A DNA stretch of 64,000 nt from Janthinobacterium sp. 344 (lineage in GTDB: Bacteria; Pseudomonadota; Gammaproteobacteria; Burkholderiales; Burkholderiaceae_D). Positions 24,454 through 35,065 of the stretch are shown here, one piece after another. The DNA lies in NCBI RefSeq assembly GCF_900112025.1, contig NZ_FOKL01000009.1, positions 202,274 to 266,273 of the forward strand, read 5' to 3'. Within the stretch, counting starts at the first letter, position 1, and each line of letters starts with the position of its first letter. A program made the translations under genes and the position numbers. Below the pieces are notes generated by a model, which did no database searches, was not told where the DNA came from, and saw only the letters and a list, made by a program, of their open reading frames with translations.

Positions 24454-26514
24454 ATGAACCGCATTTTCAAACAACTGGGTTGGGCAGCGCTTGCGCTGGC
24501 CGGCGCCGGTTCCCTGGGCGTCGTCGCCCTGCAACGTGGCGAACCGATCAGCGCGATCTGGATCGTCATCGCCGCCGTCTGCGTCTACCTGATCGCCTAC
24601 CGCTTCTACAGCCTGTTCATCGCCGACAAGGTGCTGGGCCTGGACCCGCGCCGCATGACGCCCGCCTTCCAGCACAACGATGGCCTGGACCACGTGCCGA
24701 CGAATAAATATGTGCTGTTCGGCCACCATTTCGCGGCGATCGCCGGCGCCGGCCCGCTGGTCGGCCCCGTGCTGGCCGCGCAGATGGGCTATTTGCCCGG
24801 CATGCTGTGGATCCTGGCGGGCGTGGTGTTTGCCGGCGCCGTGCAGGATTTCATCGTGCTGTTCATTTCCATGCGCCGCGACGGCCGCTCCCTGGGCGAC
24901 CTGATCAAGGCTGAACTGGGCGAAATCCCCGGCATGATCGCCCTGCTGGGCTGCTTCATGATCATGGTCATCATCCTGGCCGTGCTGGCACTGATCGTCG
25001 TCAAGGCGCTGACCGGTTCGCCATGGGGCAGCTTCACCGTGATGGCGACGATTCCCATCGCCCTGTTCATGGGCGTGTACTCGCGCTTCATCCGCGTGGG
25101 CCGCATCGGCGAAATTTCCATCATCGGCTTCGTGCTGCTGATGCTGGCCATCATCGGCGGCCAGTACGTGCAGGAACACGCCGTGCTGGGCCCGATGTTC
25201 ACGTTCACGGGCACGGAACTGACGTGGATGCTGATCGGCTACGGCTTCATCGCCTCCGTCCTGCCCGTGTGGCTGCTGCTGGCGCCGCGCGACTACCTGT
25301 CCACTTTCCTCAAGATCGGCACCATCCTGGGGCTGGCCATCGGCATCATCGTCGTCGCGCCGTACCTGAAAATGCCGGCCATGACCAAGTTCATCGACGG
25401 CTCCGGCCCCGTCTGGTCGGGCAATCTGTTCCCCTTCCTGTTCATCACCATCGCCTGCGGCGCCGTGTCCGGCTTCCACGCCCTGATTTCCTCGGGCACC
25501 ACGCCGAAGATGATAGAAAACGAAAGCCACGCCCGCTTCATCGGCTATGGCGCCATGCTGATGGAATCGTTTGTCGCCATCATGGCCCTGGTGGCCGCCT
25601 CGACCATCGAGCCAGGCATCTATTTCGCCATGAACAGCCCGGCCGCCCTGATCGGCACCACGGCGGAATCGGCCGCACAGGCCATCTCGCAGTGGGGCTT
25701 CTATGTGACGCCGGAAATGCTGACGCAAACGGCCAAGGACGTTGGCGAGCACAGCATCATCTCGCGCGCCGGCGGCGCCCCGACCCTGGCCGTCGGCATG
25801 GCGCAGATCCTCTCCGGCGCGATCGGCGGCAAGGCCATGATGGCCTTCTGGTACCACTTCGCCATCCTGTTCGAAGCGCTGTTCATCCTGACGGCCGTCG
25901 ATGCGGGTACGCGCGCCGGCCGCTTCATGCTGCAGGATTTGCTGGGCAGCTTCGTCCCAAGCTTGAAACAGACGGAAAACGTCATCGCCAACCTGCTGGC
26001 CACGGGCCTGTGCGTGGCGGCCTGGGGCTATTTCCTGTACCAGGGCGTGGTCGACCCGCTGGGCGGCATCAACACCTTGTGGCCGCTGTTCGGCATCGCC
26101 AACCAGATGCTGGCCGCCATCGCGCTGATCCTCGGCACCTGCGTGCTGTTCAAGATGAAGCGCGGCCAGTACGCGTGGGTGACGATCCTGCCGACGATCT
26201 GGCTGCTGCTGTGCACCTTGACGGCGGGCTGGCAAAAGATTTTCGATGCCAACCCGCGCGTGGGTTTCCTCGCGCATGCGAAGAAATACTCGGCGGCATT
26301 GGATGAAGGCACGCTGCTGGCGCCGGCCAAGTCGGTGGCGCAGATGCAGCAGATCATCTTCAACGATTACCTGGACGCCGGCCTGGCCGCCTTCTTCGTG
26401 GTGGTGGTGGTCAGCGTGCTGTTCTTCGGCATCCGCACGATTTTGAAGGCGCGCGCCGACAGCCGTCCGAGCACCAAGGAAACGCCGTTCCAGGCCATGC
26501 CCACGGTGCAATGA
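24454..26514 (+). CDS. cstA: CstA-family carbon starvation / pyruvate transporter
   Basis: A 686-residue polytopic inner-membrane protein of the CstA/BtsT family, proton-driven importers of pyruvate (peptide uptake has also been proposed). G-H-H-F-A-A-I-A-G-A-G-P-L-V-G-P-V-L-A and G-Y-L-P-G are the hallmark N-terminal signature; F-H-A-L-I-S-S-G-T-T-P-K is the second conserved region. About 16-18 helices are expected. GGAGG precedes the start. It overlaps ybdD by ATGA and is divergent from a Cache-domain kinase, recalling E. coli pyruvate-sensing systems that switch on BtsT, although the regulator here is NarL-type. Confidence 0.95.
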   Translation: MNRIFKQLGWAALALAGAGSLGVVALQRGEPISAIWIVIAAVCVYLIAYRFYSLFIADKVLGLDPRRMTPAFQHNDGLDHVPTNKYVLFGHHFAAIAGAGPLVGPVLAAQMGYLPGMLWILAGVVFAGAVQDFIVLFISMRRDGRSLGDLIKAELGEIPGMIALLGCFMIMVIILAVLALIVVKALTGSPWGSFTVMATIPIALFMGVYSRFIRVGRIGEISIIGFVLLMLAIIGGQYVQEHAVLGPMFTFTGTELTWMLIGYGFIASVLPVWLLLAPRDYLSTFLKIGTILGLAIGIIVVAPYLKMPAMTKFIDGSGPVWSGNLFPFLFITIACGAVSGFHALISSGTTPKMIENESHARFIGYGAMLMESFVAIMALVAASTIEPGIYFAMNSPAALIGTTAESAAQAISQWGFYVTPEMLTQTAKDVGEHSIISRAGGAPTLAVGMAQILSGAIGGKAMMAFWYHFAILFEALFILTAVDAGTRAGRFMLQDLLGSFVPSLKQTENVIANLLATGLCVAAWGYFLYQGVVDPLGGINTLWPLFGIANQMLAAIALILGTCVLFKMKRGQYAWVTILPTIWLLLCTLTAGWQKIFDANPRVGFLAHAKKYSAALDEGTLLAPAKSVAQMQQIIFNDYLDAGLAAFFVVVVVSVLFFGIRTILKARADSRPSTKETPFQAMPTVQ

Positions 26515-26714
26515 TGATCGATGAAATCATCAAGGCGGGACGGTATCTGGGGCAAAGCATGCGCCTCATGTGCGGCTTGCCCGAGTACGACACCTACGTG
26601 GCGCACCGGGAAGTGACCCATCCCGGCGAGCCGATGATGACGTATGAAGAGTTCTTCCGCGAGCGGCAGGAAGCCCGTTACGGCGGGGCCGGCAAGCGCG
26701 GCGGCTGCTGCTAA
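26511..26714 (+). CDS. ybdD: YbdD/YjiX-family small protein
   Basis: A 67-residue protein of the YbdD/YjiX family that nearly always accompanies cstA/btsT. M-R-L-M-C-G-L-P-E-Y-D-T-Y-V and H-P-x-x-P-M-M-T-Y-E-E-F-F-R-E-R-Q-E-A-R-Y are diagnostic. It ends in C-C. The start overlaps the cstA stop (ATGA). Probably an accessory for transporter assembly or control; mechanism not established. Confidence 0.93.
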   Translation: MMIDEIIKAGRYLGQSMRLMCGLPEYDTYVAHREVTHPGEPMMTYEEFFRERQEARYGGAGKRGGCC

Positions 26715-26730
26715 GTCCAGCGGCTGCGAC

Positions 26731-26756
26731 GGGGTCAGACCCTTGGGTCTGACCCC
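26731..26756. repeat. REP-like palindrome GGGGTCAGACCC (copy 1)
   Basis: Perfect 12-bp arms GGGGTCAGACCC and GGGTCTGACCCC with a 2-base centre, 16 bp after the ybdD stop. Copies with the same arms are at 33152-33178 and 38143-38206. All are intergenic, as expected for REP-type elements. Confidence 0.8.
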
Positions 26757-26800
26757 AGCTGTTCAGGGGTTAGTTTTCATACCCCCCCACAGCAAATACT

Positions 26801-26865
26801 GGGGTCAGTCCCTGCGGGATCGACATGTGCCCCATTGGGGCACATGTCCCCACAGGGTCCGCCCC
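26801..26865. repeat. 65-bp nested imperfect palindrome
   Basis: The core 26823-26847 is ACATGTGCCCCA, T, TGGGGCACATGT: perfect 12-bp arms. Outer arms GGGGTCAGTCCCTG and CAGGGTCCGCCCC extend it imperfectly. The left outer arm is a variant of the GGGGTCAGACCC family, so this looks like a composite element next to copy 1. Confidence 0.65.
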
Positions 26866-26996
26866 CGGCCTTATTTAGTTCCCCTCCCCTCTCCTCCCTT
26901 AGACCCACATCAACATCGTGATGTGTCTTCGCGTCTATATTTTTCCAGTAGGAATTAAAAAACAGTCAACGGGTCGACCGGGGAAGCGCCGCCACC

Positions 26997-29855
26997 ATGT
27001 TCAATTTCCAACGCTCCAGCATCAGCCAGAAACTGACCATGATCTCGGTGCTGTCGTCGGGCTGCGCGCTGCTGCTGGTGTTCGTGGCGTTCGCCCTGAC
27101 GTCCGTGCTCAGCCACAAGGACGATGAAGGCAAGCAATTGCTGTCGCTGGCGGGCGTCATCGGCGCGGCGGGCGCGGCACCCTTGCTGGCGGGCAAACCT
27201 GTGCAGGCGGAGCAGGTGCTGGCCGCCCTGAGCGCGCGCGACGAGATTGCCCAGGCGGCCCTGTTCGACGCGGGCGGCCGCCTGCTGGCCCAGTACCGGG
27301 CGCCGCAACATGCGCAGGGGCTGGCGCCGTTGGCCGACCTGGAACCGGCCCTGCTGGCGGACCTGGCGACGGAAAGCCAGTCGCAAGCGACGGGCAGCAC
27401 GCTGGCGCCCGCCATGCGGCTCTATCGTCCCATCTACTGGACCCAGGACAAGGTGCCCAAGTTCATCGGCGTCGTGCTGATCGAGGCGGACCTGAACCAC
27501 ATGTGGCGCGACATCGGCCGCCACGTGGGCGCCATCGGCGGCGCCACCTTGCTGTCCTTTCTCGTCGCCGTCTTCCTGGCGCGGCGCTTCAAGAGCGTGA
27601 TCGCCGAGCCCATCACCAAGCTGATCGATACCGCGCAAAAAGTCTCCAGCAGCCAGACCTACAGCCACCGCATCGCGCACCAGCGCAGCGACGAGCTGGG
27701 CGTGCTGATCGACAGTTTCAACGACATGCTGGCGCAGATTGACAGCCGCGACAGCACCCTGGCCAATTACCGCGACCAGCTGGAACGCCAGGTGGGCGTG
27801 CGCACGGCGCAGCTGGAGAAGGCCAAGGATGCGGCCGAGGCGGCCAGCCAGGCGAAGAGCGCGTTTCTCGCCACCATGAGCCATGAAATCCGCACGCCCA
27901 TGAATGGCGTGCTGGGCATGACGGAATTGCTGCTGGCCAGCCCTTTGAGCCCGCAGCAGCGCCACTACACGAGCATGGTGCAGCGCTCGGGGCAGAACTT
28001 GCTGGTGATCATCAACGACATCCTCGATTTCTCCAAGATCGAGGCGGGCAAGCTGAGCGTGGAATACATCCGCTTCAATTTCCGCGAATTGCTCGACGAT
28101 ATAGAGCACGTCTTCGCGCCACAGGCGGAAGCGAAGAATATCTGCCTGGAATTCGATATCGCCAACGACATTCCCATCGCCATCTGCGGCGACCCGAACC
28201 GCCTGCGCCAGATCATCGTCAATTTGCTGGGCAATGCCATCAAGTTCACGGAGACGGGCAAGGTGACGGTCAAGGTGGAAGTGTGCGGCGAGGATGCGCC
28301 CAGCGTGGGCTTGCGCTTCGAGGTGCACGACACGGGCATCGGCGTCTCCAGCGAAGCGCAGAGCCGCATCTTCGAATCGTTCTCGCAGGCGGACGGCTCG
28401 ACCACGCGCAAGCATGGCGGCACGGGCCTGGGCCTGACGATCTCGAAACAGCTGGTGGAGTTGATGGGCGGAACTATCGGCGTCGACAATGCTTTAACGC
28501 AAGGCTCCATCTTCTGGTTCGAAGTAAATTTCGATAAGCGGAGGGTCGACAGCGACGACCCGTCCTTCAATCTGAAAACCACGCGAGGATTACGCGCCTT
28601 GATCGTCGATCACACCCCCGCCACGCGCGCCGTGCTGGAGCGGCAGCTGGCCAGCTGGCACATCGTCAGCGACAGCGCCGACACGGCAGGCGACTGCCTC
28701 GACCGCCTGCGCGCGGCCGCCCGGGCGGGCACGCCGTATGCCGTGGCCCTGCTCGACATGGAATTGCCGCGCACCAGCGGCCTGGCCCTGGCCGCCACCA
28801 TCAAGAGCGACCCGCTGCTGGCCGACCTGAAACTGTTATTGCTGAGTACGGAACAGGGCGCGGCCGACCCGGTCCAGCGGCGCGAGGCGGGCGTGGCCTT
28901 CCAGCTGATCAAGCCGGCCCGCGAATGCGACCTGTTCGACTGCATCGTCACGCCGCCGCGCGCCAGCGAAGGCATGCGCATCCACCCGCCGCACGCGGCG
29001 CGCCAGGTGGGCCGGCGCCAGCGCCGCCGCGTGCTGCTGGCCGAAGACAATCCCGTCAACGTGGAAGTGGCGCTGGCCATGCTCGACAGCCTGGGCCTGG
29101 ACGTGGTCTGCGCGCGCAATGGCGAAGAGGCGCTGCAGGCGGCGCAGGCCGAGGATTTCGACCTGATCCTGATGGATTGCCAGATGCCCGTGATGGATGG
29201 CTTTGCCGCCACGGCGGAAATCCGCCGCCACGAACAGCATTGCGGCCACGCGCGCGTGCTGCCCATCGTCGCCATCACGGCCAACGCGCTGCAGGGCGAC
29301 CGCGAAGCGTGCCTGGCGGCCGGCATGGACGATTACCTGAGCAAGCCTTTTACGCAGCAAGACCTGGGCCATACCATCGCGCGCTGGATCACCCTGCCGC
29401 GCGCGGCCACCGTGCACCACAGCGAGCAGCAGGAAGTGGCCGCGAAACCGATGCCGGAGCAGCCTGCGCCTGCCCAGCAGGCGCCGCAGCAAGCACCCGG
29501 CCTACCGCTCAACCGCCAGGCGCTGGAAAACATCCGCGCCCTGTCCGGCACGGACGGCGATGCGCTGCTGGAACGCGTGATCCTCGCCTTCACGGGCGAA
29601 ACGCCGCGCCAGCTGGCCGCCATGCGCGACGCCATCGCCGGCACCGATGCGGAAGCGCTGCGCAAGGTGGCGCACAGCCTGAAATCGGGCAGCGCCAACG
29701 TGGGCGCCGACGGCCTGGCGCAACTGTGCAAGGAGATGGAAAAACTCGGCCGCGCCGGCAGCACGGAAGGCGCCGCGCCCCTGCTGCAGGAAATGCAGCA
29801 GGCGTTCCTGGCGGTGCGCGAATCGCTGAGCGCCATCCTCGTGAAGGAACACTGA
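26997..29855 (+). CDS. BarA-like hybrid histidine kinase (HisKA-HATPase-REC-REC-HPt)
   Basis: A 952-residue membrane kinase with the architecture of BarA/GacS-type phosphorelay sensors. Helices lie near residues 12-35 and 175-198, with a CHASE8-like periplasmic loop between, then HAMP (~200-255). H-E-I-R-T-P-M-N near 298 holds the phosphorylated His. D-T-G-I-G and G-G-T-G-L-G-L-T are ATP boxes. Receiver 1 (~535-650) keeps L-L-D-M-E-L-P but only one acidic residue at its start. Receiver 2 (~680-800) has a complete set (L-A-E-D-N, M-D-C-Q-M, S-K-P-F). HPt (~845-945) has [10 protein letters not shown]. It is followed after one base by a REC-PAS-GGDEF-EAL gene, its likely output. Confidence 0.9.
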   Translation: MFNFQRSSISQKLTMISVLSSGCALLLVFVAFALTSVLSHKDDEGKQLLSLAGVIGAAGAAPLLAGKPVQAEQVLAALSARDEIAQAALFDAGGRLLAQYRAPQHAQGLAPLADLEPALLADLATESQSQATGSTLAPAMRLYRPIYWTQDKVPKFIGVVLIEADLNHMWRDIGRHVGAIGGATLLSFLVAVFLARRFKSVIAEPITKLIDTAQKVSSSQTYSHRIAHQRSDELGVLIDSFNDMLAQIDSRDSTLANYRDQLERQVGVRTAQLEKAKDAAEAASQAKSAFLATMSHEIRTPMNGVLGMTELLLASPLSPQQRHYTSMVQRSGQNLLVIINDILDFSKIEAGKLSVEYIRFNFRELLDDIEHVFAPQAEAKNICLEFDIANDIPIAICGDPNRLRQIIVNLLGNAIKFTETGKVTVKVEVCGEDAPSVGLRFEVHDTGIGVSSEAQSRIFESFSQADGSTTRKHGGTGLGLTISKQLVELMGGTIGVDNALTQGSIFWFEVNFDKRRVDSDDPSFNLKTTRGLRALIVDHTPATRAVLERQLASWHIVSDSADTAGDCLDRLRAAARAGTPYAVALLDMELPRTSGLALAATIKSDPLLADLKLLLLSTEQGAADPVQRREAGVAFQLIKPARECDLFDCIVTPPRASEGMRIHPPHAARQVGRRQRRRVLLAEDNPVNVEVALAMLDSLGLDVVCARNGEEALQAAQAEDFDLILMDCQMPVMDGFAATAEIRRHEQHCGHARVLPIVAITANALQGDREACLAAGMDDYLSKPFTQQDLGHTIARWITLPRAATVHHSEQQEVAAKPMPEQPAPAQQAPQQAPGLPLNRQALENIRALSGTDGDALLERVILAFTGETPRQLAAMRDAIAGTDAEALRKVAHSLKSGSANVGADGLAQLCKEMEKLGRAGSTEGAAPLLQEMQQAFLAVRESLSAILVKEH

Positions 29856-29856
29856 C

Positions 29857-32016
29857 ATGACAGCGCCCCTCCCTCCCCCACGCGGCCTGGTGCTGGTGGC
29901 CGACGACGATCCCGTGATGCGCCTGCTGATGCGGCAGATGCTCACGCAGGTGGGCCTGGACGTGATCGAGGCCGAGGATGGCGTGCAGGCGCTGGCCAGC
30001 TACAAGCACAGCGGCCCGGACCTGGTCATGCTCGACGTCGACATGCCGGCCCTGGACGGCTTTGCCGTGTGCCGCGAAATCCGCCACCAGGAAGTCGGCG
30101 GCACCGTGCCCATCATCATGGTCACGGGCGGCGACGAACTGGAAGCCGTCACGCGCGCGTACGAGGTGGGCGCCACCGATTTCATTTCCAAGCCCATCAA
30201 CTGGCCCATCCTCGGACACCGCGTGCTGTACGTGCTGCGCGCCAGCGACGCCATCGCCCGCCTGCGCATCGCCGACGCACACAACCGCGCCGTGCTGGCC
30301 GCCATTCCCGACACCTTCTTCCGCCTCAACCGCGACGGCTTTTATCTCGACTACGAACAGGGCCACGACGCCAGCGCCGGCTTTTCCATCGACAATTGCG
30401 TGGGCAGCCACATCCGCGACGTGCTGCCGCCCGAGATCGCCGCGCGCCTGCTGGACCAGGCGCACGCCGTGCTCGCCACGCAGCACATCGGCTCGGTCGA
30501 CTACACGCTGACGCATGCCGACAGCACGCGCCACTTCGAGGCGCGGCTGGTGGCGACGGGGGCCGACGAGGTGCTGGGCCTGGTGCGCGACATCAGCGAG
30601 CGCAAGCGCACGGAAGAACAGATCCGCCGCCTCGCCTACTGCGACAGCCTGACGGGCATCCCGAACCGGCAAGCGTTCCTGGAAACCCTGGAGCGCGAGC
30701 TGGTGCGCTCGAAGGAACACGACAAGAAGTTCGCCGTGCTGTTCATGGACCTCGACGCCTTCAAGCGCATCAACGACACCCTGGGCCACGACGTGGGCGA
30801 CCACCTGCTCAAGGTGGTGTCCGAGCGCCTGCGCGAAACCATCCGCCCCAGCGACCTGGTGCTGCGCGCCGGGCACGAGTTTGAACCCACCTCCGGCGGC
30901 AGCAACCTGGCGCGCCTGGGCGGCGATGAATTCACGATCCTGATCCCCGACCTGGAGCGGGTGGAGGACGCGCTGAACGTGGCGCACCGGGTCAAGGAAG
31001 CCATGCGCCGGCCGTTCATGATCGAGGCGCACGAGATTTTCGTCACGGCCAGCATCGGCATCTCGCTGTACCCGGAAGATGGCGAGGATTGCAATTCGCT
31101 GTTGAAATATGCGGACACTGCCATGTACCACGCGAAGAACTGCGGCAAGAACAACGCCAAGCTGTACAGCTCTTCGCTGACGATGGAAATCATGAGCCAC
31201 GTCAAAATGGAAGTGGGCTTGCGGAAAGCCTTGCAAAACAATGAGCTGTATCTGCTGTACCAGCCGCAGATCGACGTGCCCAGCACGCAGATCGTCGGCG
31301 TGGAAGCGCTGGTGCGCTGGCGCCATCCCGAGCGGGGCATCATTTCGCCCACGGAATTCATCCCGCTGGCCGAAGAGACGGGACTCATCGTGCCGATCGG
31401 CGAATGGGTGCTGCGCACGGCCTGCAACCAGGCCAAGGCGTGGCAAAGCGATGGCGGGCGGGCCATCCGCATGGCCGTGAACCTGTCGGCCAAGCAATTC
31501 AAGGATGAAAACCTGATGCAGATCGTGCTCTCGGCGCTGGCCGACACGGGCCTCGATGCGCGCCTGCTGGAGCTGGAGTTGACGGAGGGCACCCTGATGG
31601 ACGACGCGCGCGCCACCATGGTGACGTTGGAGCAATTGCGCGGCATCGGCGTCTACCTGTCCATCGACGACTTCGGCACGGGATACTCATCGATGAATTA
31701 TTTAAAGCGCTTCGACGTGCGGGCCTTGAAAATCGACAAGAGCTTTATCGCCGGCTTGCCGCAGGATGCGGAAAACGCGGCCATCACGCGCGCCATCATC
31801 GCCATGGCGCATGGGCTGAAGATGGTGGTGGTGGCCGAGGGCGTGGAAACGGACGAGCAGTTGCTGATGCTGGAAGAATACGGCTGCGACATGGTCCAGG
31901 GATACTTCTTGGGCCACCCGTCGCCGCACGACACGATCACGGCCATGCTCGTCAAACAGGCGGGCCAAGTGGCCAGCCTGGAAGCTAGAGCACTTCGAAG
32001 GCAAGGATTTGCGTGA
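29857..32016 (+). CDS. REC-PAS-GGDEF-EAL response regulator
   Basis: A 719-residue protein. The receiver (~10-125) has A-D-D-D-P, L-D-V-D-M and S-K-P. A PAS-like domain (~140-255) follows, then GGDEF (~260-440) with intact L-A-R-L-G-G-D-E-F. The EAL domain (~450-705) has intact E-A-L-V-R-W, N-L-S-A-K-Q-F and D-D-F-G-T-G-Y. A ~14-residue insertion ([10 protein letters not shown]) precedes the GGDEF loop. It should convert phosphorylation from the adjacent hybrid kinase into a c-di-GMP change. Which activity dominates cannot be told. Its last 32 bp overlap the convergent phytase-like gene. Confidence 0.92.
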   Translation: MTAPLPPPRGLVLVADDDPVMRLLMRQMLTQVGLDVIEAEDGVQALASYKHSGPDLVMLDVDMPALDGFAVCREIRHQEVGGTVPIIMVTGGDELEAVTRAYEVGATDFISKPINWPILGHRVLYVLRASDAIARLRIADAHNRAVLAAIPDTFFRLNRDGFYLDYEQGHDASAGFSIDNCVGSHIRDVLPPEIAARLLDQAHAVLATQHIGSVDYTLTHADSTRHFEARLVATGADEVLGLVRDISERKRTEEQIRRLAYCDSLTGIPNRQAFLETLERELVRSKEHDKKFAVLFMDLDAFKRINDTLGHDVGDHLLKVVSERLRETIRPSDLVLRAGHEFEPTSGGSNLARLGGDEFTILIPDLERVEDALNVAHRVKEAMRRPFMIEAHEIFVTASIGISLYPEDGEDCNSLLKYADTAMYHAKNCGKNNAKLYSSSLTMEIMSHVKMEVGLRKALQNNELYLLYQPQIDVPSTQIVGVEALVRWRHPERGIISPTEFIPLAEETGLIVPIGEWVLRTACNQAKAWQSDGGRAIRMAVNLSAKQFKDENLMQIVLSALADTGLDARLLELELTEGTLMDDARATMVTLEQLRGIGVYLSIDDFGTGYSSMNYLKRFDVRALKIDKSFIAGLPQDAENAAITRAIIAMAHGLKMVVVAEGVETDEQLLMLEEYGCDMVQGYFLGHPSPHDTITAMLVKQAGQVASLEARALRRQGFA

Positions 32017-33118
32017 CTTGCTGTGCGTTGAAATTATCGTCGGAAATCATCACCAGGCTGCGGCGGCCATTCGCCAGGCGCGGGCCCCAGCTGATGCCTT
32101 CGATATTGTCGACCCTGGCCAGGCCGATCCTTTCCAGGTCCAGCAGCAGGCGCTTGCGCGCCGGCACGTAGGCCGCGCCCGCCAGCGCCGGGATGGACGC
32201 GATATCCGTAGCGCCCTGCGTCTCCATCTCGTACACGCGCACGTGATTCGTGTAGATGCCGTCCGCGTTTTCCACGCCGGCGCGCTCCACCACCAGCACC
32301 TGATGGTCGTTGACGGCAAGGATTTCCGACACGCCATTGTCCGCCTCGCGCCCCGGGGCGGGCCGCGAGGCCACCGCGTCAAGCGGATAGGCATACTGGC
32401 CCAGCACGGTGCCGGCGCGGTCCAGGCGCGTGATGCGCACCACGGAGCCGTGCTCGGGCGTAGCCAGCGGGCCATCCTGGTACAGGGCCGCTTCCATGCC
32501 CAGCCACAGGCTCTTGCCGTCCGACGCGAAGGACAAGCCTTCAAAACTCATGTTGTTGCGCGAGCCGATTTCCGCCTGCGACACCTTGAACATGGCGGGC
32601 GTCGGCAAGGTCGCGAGATATTTTCCATCGCGGTCGGCATGGCGCACGAACGGGTGCAAGCCCACCTTGCGGTTGCCTTCGCTGCCATACCACAGGCTGC
32701 CATCCTGCGGATCGACGCGGATGGTCTCGATGTCGGCCACCTGGTCGCCCCGCTCCAGTTTTGCATGGGCCAGGTTCGGATAGCGGCTGCCATCAGGCTG
32801 GGTGAAGAAATGCACGCTGTTCAGGGTCACGCCGGAGAATGCAGCGCTGTCATAGCTGAGCGTGGCGCGGTAGAAGCGGGCCGGATTGATTTCCGAGCGG
32901 TCATCGCTTTCCATCACCCAGCTATGGCTGGCCGCATCGTAGTCGATGCCGGACAAGCCGCCCACCGTGGTGCCCTCGAACGCGTATTTGAGCGCGATGC
33001 GCTGTTCGCCGATCAGGCGCAGGCCGGCAATCGACTCCTCGCGGGGGATGCTGGCGCAGGCGGAGAGAAGAACAGCGGCGGACGCCAGGGCAAGCGCGGT
33101 GCGGAACAATGGAGACAT
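31985..33118 (-). CDS. Esterase-like phytase-family lipoprotein
   Basis: A 377-residue protein with signal peptide and lipobox (L-L-S-A-C-A-S near residues 17-23), so probably anchored in the outer or inner membrane facing the periplasm. The body fits the 'esterase-like activity of phytase' beta-propeller family, with [15 protein letters not shown] and F-E-G-L-S-F. The ATG at 33118 is chosen because it begins the signal peptide. The 3' end overlaps the convergent c-di-GMP gene. Enzymatic substrate unknown; phosphate ester or lactone hydrolysis is possible. Confidence 0.82.
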   Translation of the reverse strand: MSPLFRTALALASAAVLLSACASIPREESIAGLRLIGEQRIALKYAFEGTTVGGLSGIDYDAASHSWVMESDDRSEINPARFYRATLSYDSAAFSGVTLNSVHFFTQPDGSRYPNLAHAKLERGDQVADIETIRVDPQDGSLWYGSEGNRKVGLHPFVRHADRDGKYLATLPTPAMFKVSQAEIGSRNNMSFEGLSFASDGKSLWLGMEAALYQDGPLATPEHGSVVRITRLDRAGTVLGQYAYPLDAVASRPAPGREADNGVSEILAVNDHQVLVVERAGVENADGIYTNHVRVYEMETQGATDIASIPALAGAAYVPARKRLLLDLERIGLARVDNIEGISWGPRLANGRRSLVMISDDNFNAQQVTQILAFEVL

Positions 33119-33151
33119 GATCGGTATCAAATAAGTCGGGAAGAAAATTCC

Positions 33152-33178
33152 GGGGTCAGACCCGCCGGGTCTGACCCC
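33152..33178. repeat. REP-like palindrome GGGGTCAGACCC (copy 2)
   Basis: GGGGTCAGACCC, GCC, GGGTCTGACCCC: perfect 12-bp arms with a 3-base centre. It lies between the CoA-transferase stop and the start of the phytase-like gene, both read leftward. Confidence 0.8.
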
Positions 33179-33206
33179 AGCTTTAGTTCTGTGGGTTAAG
33201 AGCGGA

Positions 33207-34424
33207 TTACACCACGCCACCGGCCTTGAGCCGCGCGATGGCGGCCGCATCATAGCCCAGCGATGCCAGCACCTCGTCGTTGTGCTGGCCCAGCGTCGGC
33301 CCCAGCCACTGCGTCTTGCCCGGCGTGGCCGATAGTTTCGGGCTGATGGCGGGTAATTTGACGGGCGTGCCATCGGCGAAATGGTGCTGTTCGAACATCT
33401 CGCGGGCAAGGAATTGCGGATCGACCAGCATGTCGCGCACGGAATAAATTTTTCCGGCGGGCACGTCGGCCGCCTTCAGCACGGCCAGCGCGCTATCGAT
33501 GGTGTGCGTGGCGCACCAGGCGCCGATGGCGTCGTCGATCTCCTGCGTGCGCGCCACCCTGCCGTCGTTGCGCGCCAGCTGCGGGTCGCCCGCCATGTCG
33601 ATGCGGCCCATGGCCAGCATCAGGCGCTTGAAGATGGCGTCGCCATTGCCGGCGATGACGATGTTTTCGCCATCGCCCGTCGTGTAGGTATTCGAGGGCA
33701 CGATGCCGGGCAGCGAGCCGCCCGTGCGCTCGCGCACCACGCCCGCCTGGTCGTACTCGGGCACCAGCGACTCCATCAGGTTGAACACGGATTCGTACAG
33801 GGCCACGTCGACCATCTGCCCTTCCCCGTGCTCGCGCCCACCCGTCACATCGCGGTGGCGCAGCGCCATCATGGCGCCGATCACGCCGTGCAGGGCCGCC
33901 ACCGAGTCGCCGATCGACACGCCCACGCGCACGGGCGGGCGGTCGGCAAAGCCGGACACGTAGCGCAAGCCGCCCATCGATTCGCCGATGGCGCCGAAAC
34001 CGGGCAAATCCTTCATCGGCCCCGTCTGGCCAAAGCCGGACAGGCGCACCATGATGAGCGAAGGCTTGTCCTTCTTCAGTTGTTCGTAGCCCAGGTCCCA
34101 CTTTTCCAGCACGCCGGGACGGTAATTCTCGATGATGATGTCCGCTTCCAGCGCCAGCTGGCGGGCGATGGCGCGGCCCTCGGGCGCCTTCAGGTTCAAG
34201 GTCAGACTTTTCTTGTTGCGCGCCTGCACCGACCACCACAGCGAGGTGCCATCCTTCAGCACGCGCCAAGTACGGATGGGGTCGCCACCGTCGGGCGACT
34301 CGATCTTGATCACGTCGGCGCCGAACTCGGCCAGCATGCGGGCGCAGAACGGCCCCGCGATCAGGGTGCCCAGTTCCAGGACTTTGATGCCCGCCAAAGG
34401 ACCAGCCGACGTTTTTTCTTGCAT
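33207..34424 (-). CDS. CaiB/BaiF-family CoA-transferase
   Basis: A 405-residue class III CoA-transferase, which moves CoA between carboxylic acids in the cytoplasm. L-A-G-I-K-V-L-E-L-G-T-L-I-A-G-P-F-C at the N-terminus and G-A-D-V-I-K-I-E-S-P-D-G-G-D are family signatures. N-K-K-S-L-T-L-N-L-K follows, and G-Q-M-V-D-V-A-L-Y-E-S contains the catalytic Asp near residue 205. Length is normal. Three bases separate it from recR upstream, so it may be cotranscribed with the dnaX-ybaB-recR genes. The acid substrate is not predictable from sequence. Confidence 0.9.
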   Translation of the reverse strand: MQEKTSAGPLAGIKVLELGTLIAGPFCARMLAEFGADVIKIESPDGGDPIRTWRVLKDGTSLWWSVQARNKKSLTLNLKAPEGRAIARQLALEADIIIENYRPGVLEKWDLGYEQLKKDKPSLIMVRLSGFGQTGPMKDLPGFGAIGESMGGLRYVSGFADRPPVRVGVSIGDSVAALHGVIGAMMALRHRDVTGGREHGEGQMVDVALYESVFNLMESLVPEYDQAGVVRERTGGSLPGIVPSNTYTTGDGENIVIAGNGDAIFKRLMLAMGRIDMAGDPQLARNDGRVARTQEIDDAIGAWCATHTIDSALAVLKAADVPAGKIYSVRDMLVDPQFLAREMFEQHHFADGTPVKLPAISPKLSATPGKTQWLGPTLGQHNDEVLASLGYDAAAIARLKAGGVV

Positions 34425-34427
34425 GAT

Positions 34428-35018
34428 TTAAGTTGCCCTGCGGTCGAGCATCGCGCGGGCGATGGTGCCCGCATCGACGTATTCCAGTTCGCCCCCCACG
34501 GGCACGCCGCGGGCCAGGCGGCTCACGCGCAAGCCCCGCGCCTTCAGCATTTCGCTGATGTAGTGGGCCGTCGCTTCGCCTTCATTCGTGAAATTGGTGG
34601 CCAGCACCACTTCACCGACCACGCCATCGTTGGCGCGGTTCAGCAATTTTTCGAGGTGGATATCTTTCGGGCCGATGCCGTCCAGCGGAGAGAGCCGTCC
34701 CATGAGGACAAAATACAGGCCCTTGTAGGTGAGCGTCTGCTCGATCATCAGCTGGTCGGCGGGCGTTTCCACCACGCATAGCAAGCGCTTGTCGCGCTCG
34801 TCATCGAGACAGGTCTCGCACACTTCATGTTCGGTAAAGGTGTTGCACAGGCCGCAGTGATGCACGGCATCGACGGCCTGGAACAGGGCGCGCGACAGCA
34901 TGGCCGCGCCTTCCCTATCGTGCTGCAACAAATGAAACGCCATCCGCTGCGCCGACTTGGGGCCGACGCCAGGCAGGCGCCGCAGCGCCTCGGTCAAGAA
35001 TTCAAGCGACTTGGACAT
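34428..35018 (-). CDS. recR: Recombination mediator RecR
   Basis: RecR works with RecO (and RecF) to load RecA onto gapped DNA. The 196-residue protein has the helix-hairpin-helix [11 protein letters not shown] and a four-cysteine zinc finger (C-G-L-C ... C-E-T-C near residues 57-72). The Toprim region V-V-E-T-P-A-D and [14 protein letters not shown] complete the family. Downstream of ybaB and dnaX, the usual order. Confidence 0.97.
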   Translation of the reverse strand: MSKSLEFLTEALRRLPGVGPKSAQRMAFHLLQHDREGAAMLSRALFQAVDAVHHCGLCNTFTEHEVCETCLDDERDKRLLCVVETPADQLMIEQTLTYKGLYFVLMGRLSPLDGIGPKDIHLEKLLNRANDGVVGEVVLATNFTNEGEATAHYISEMLKARGLRVSRLARGVPVGGELEYVDAGTIARAMLDRRAT

Positions 35019-35065
35019 GGATCAACCCTGTCCCGTGCCATCGATCGGGCGCATGCGGCTGTGCA

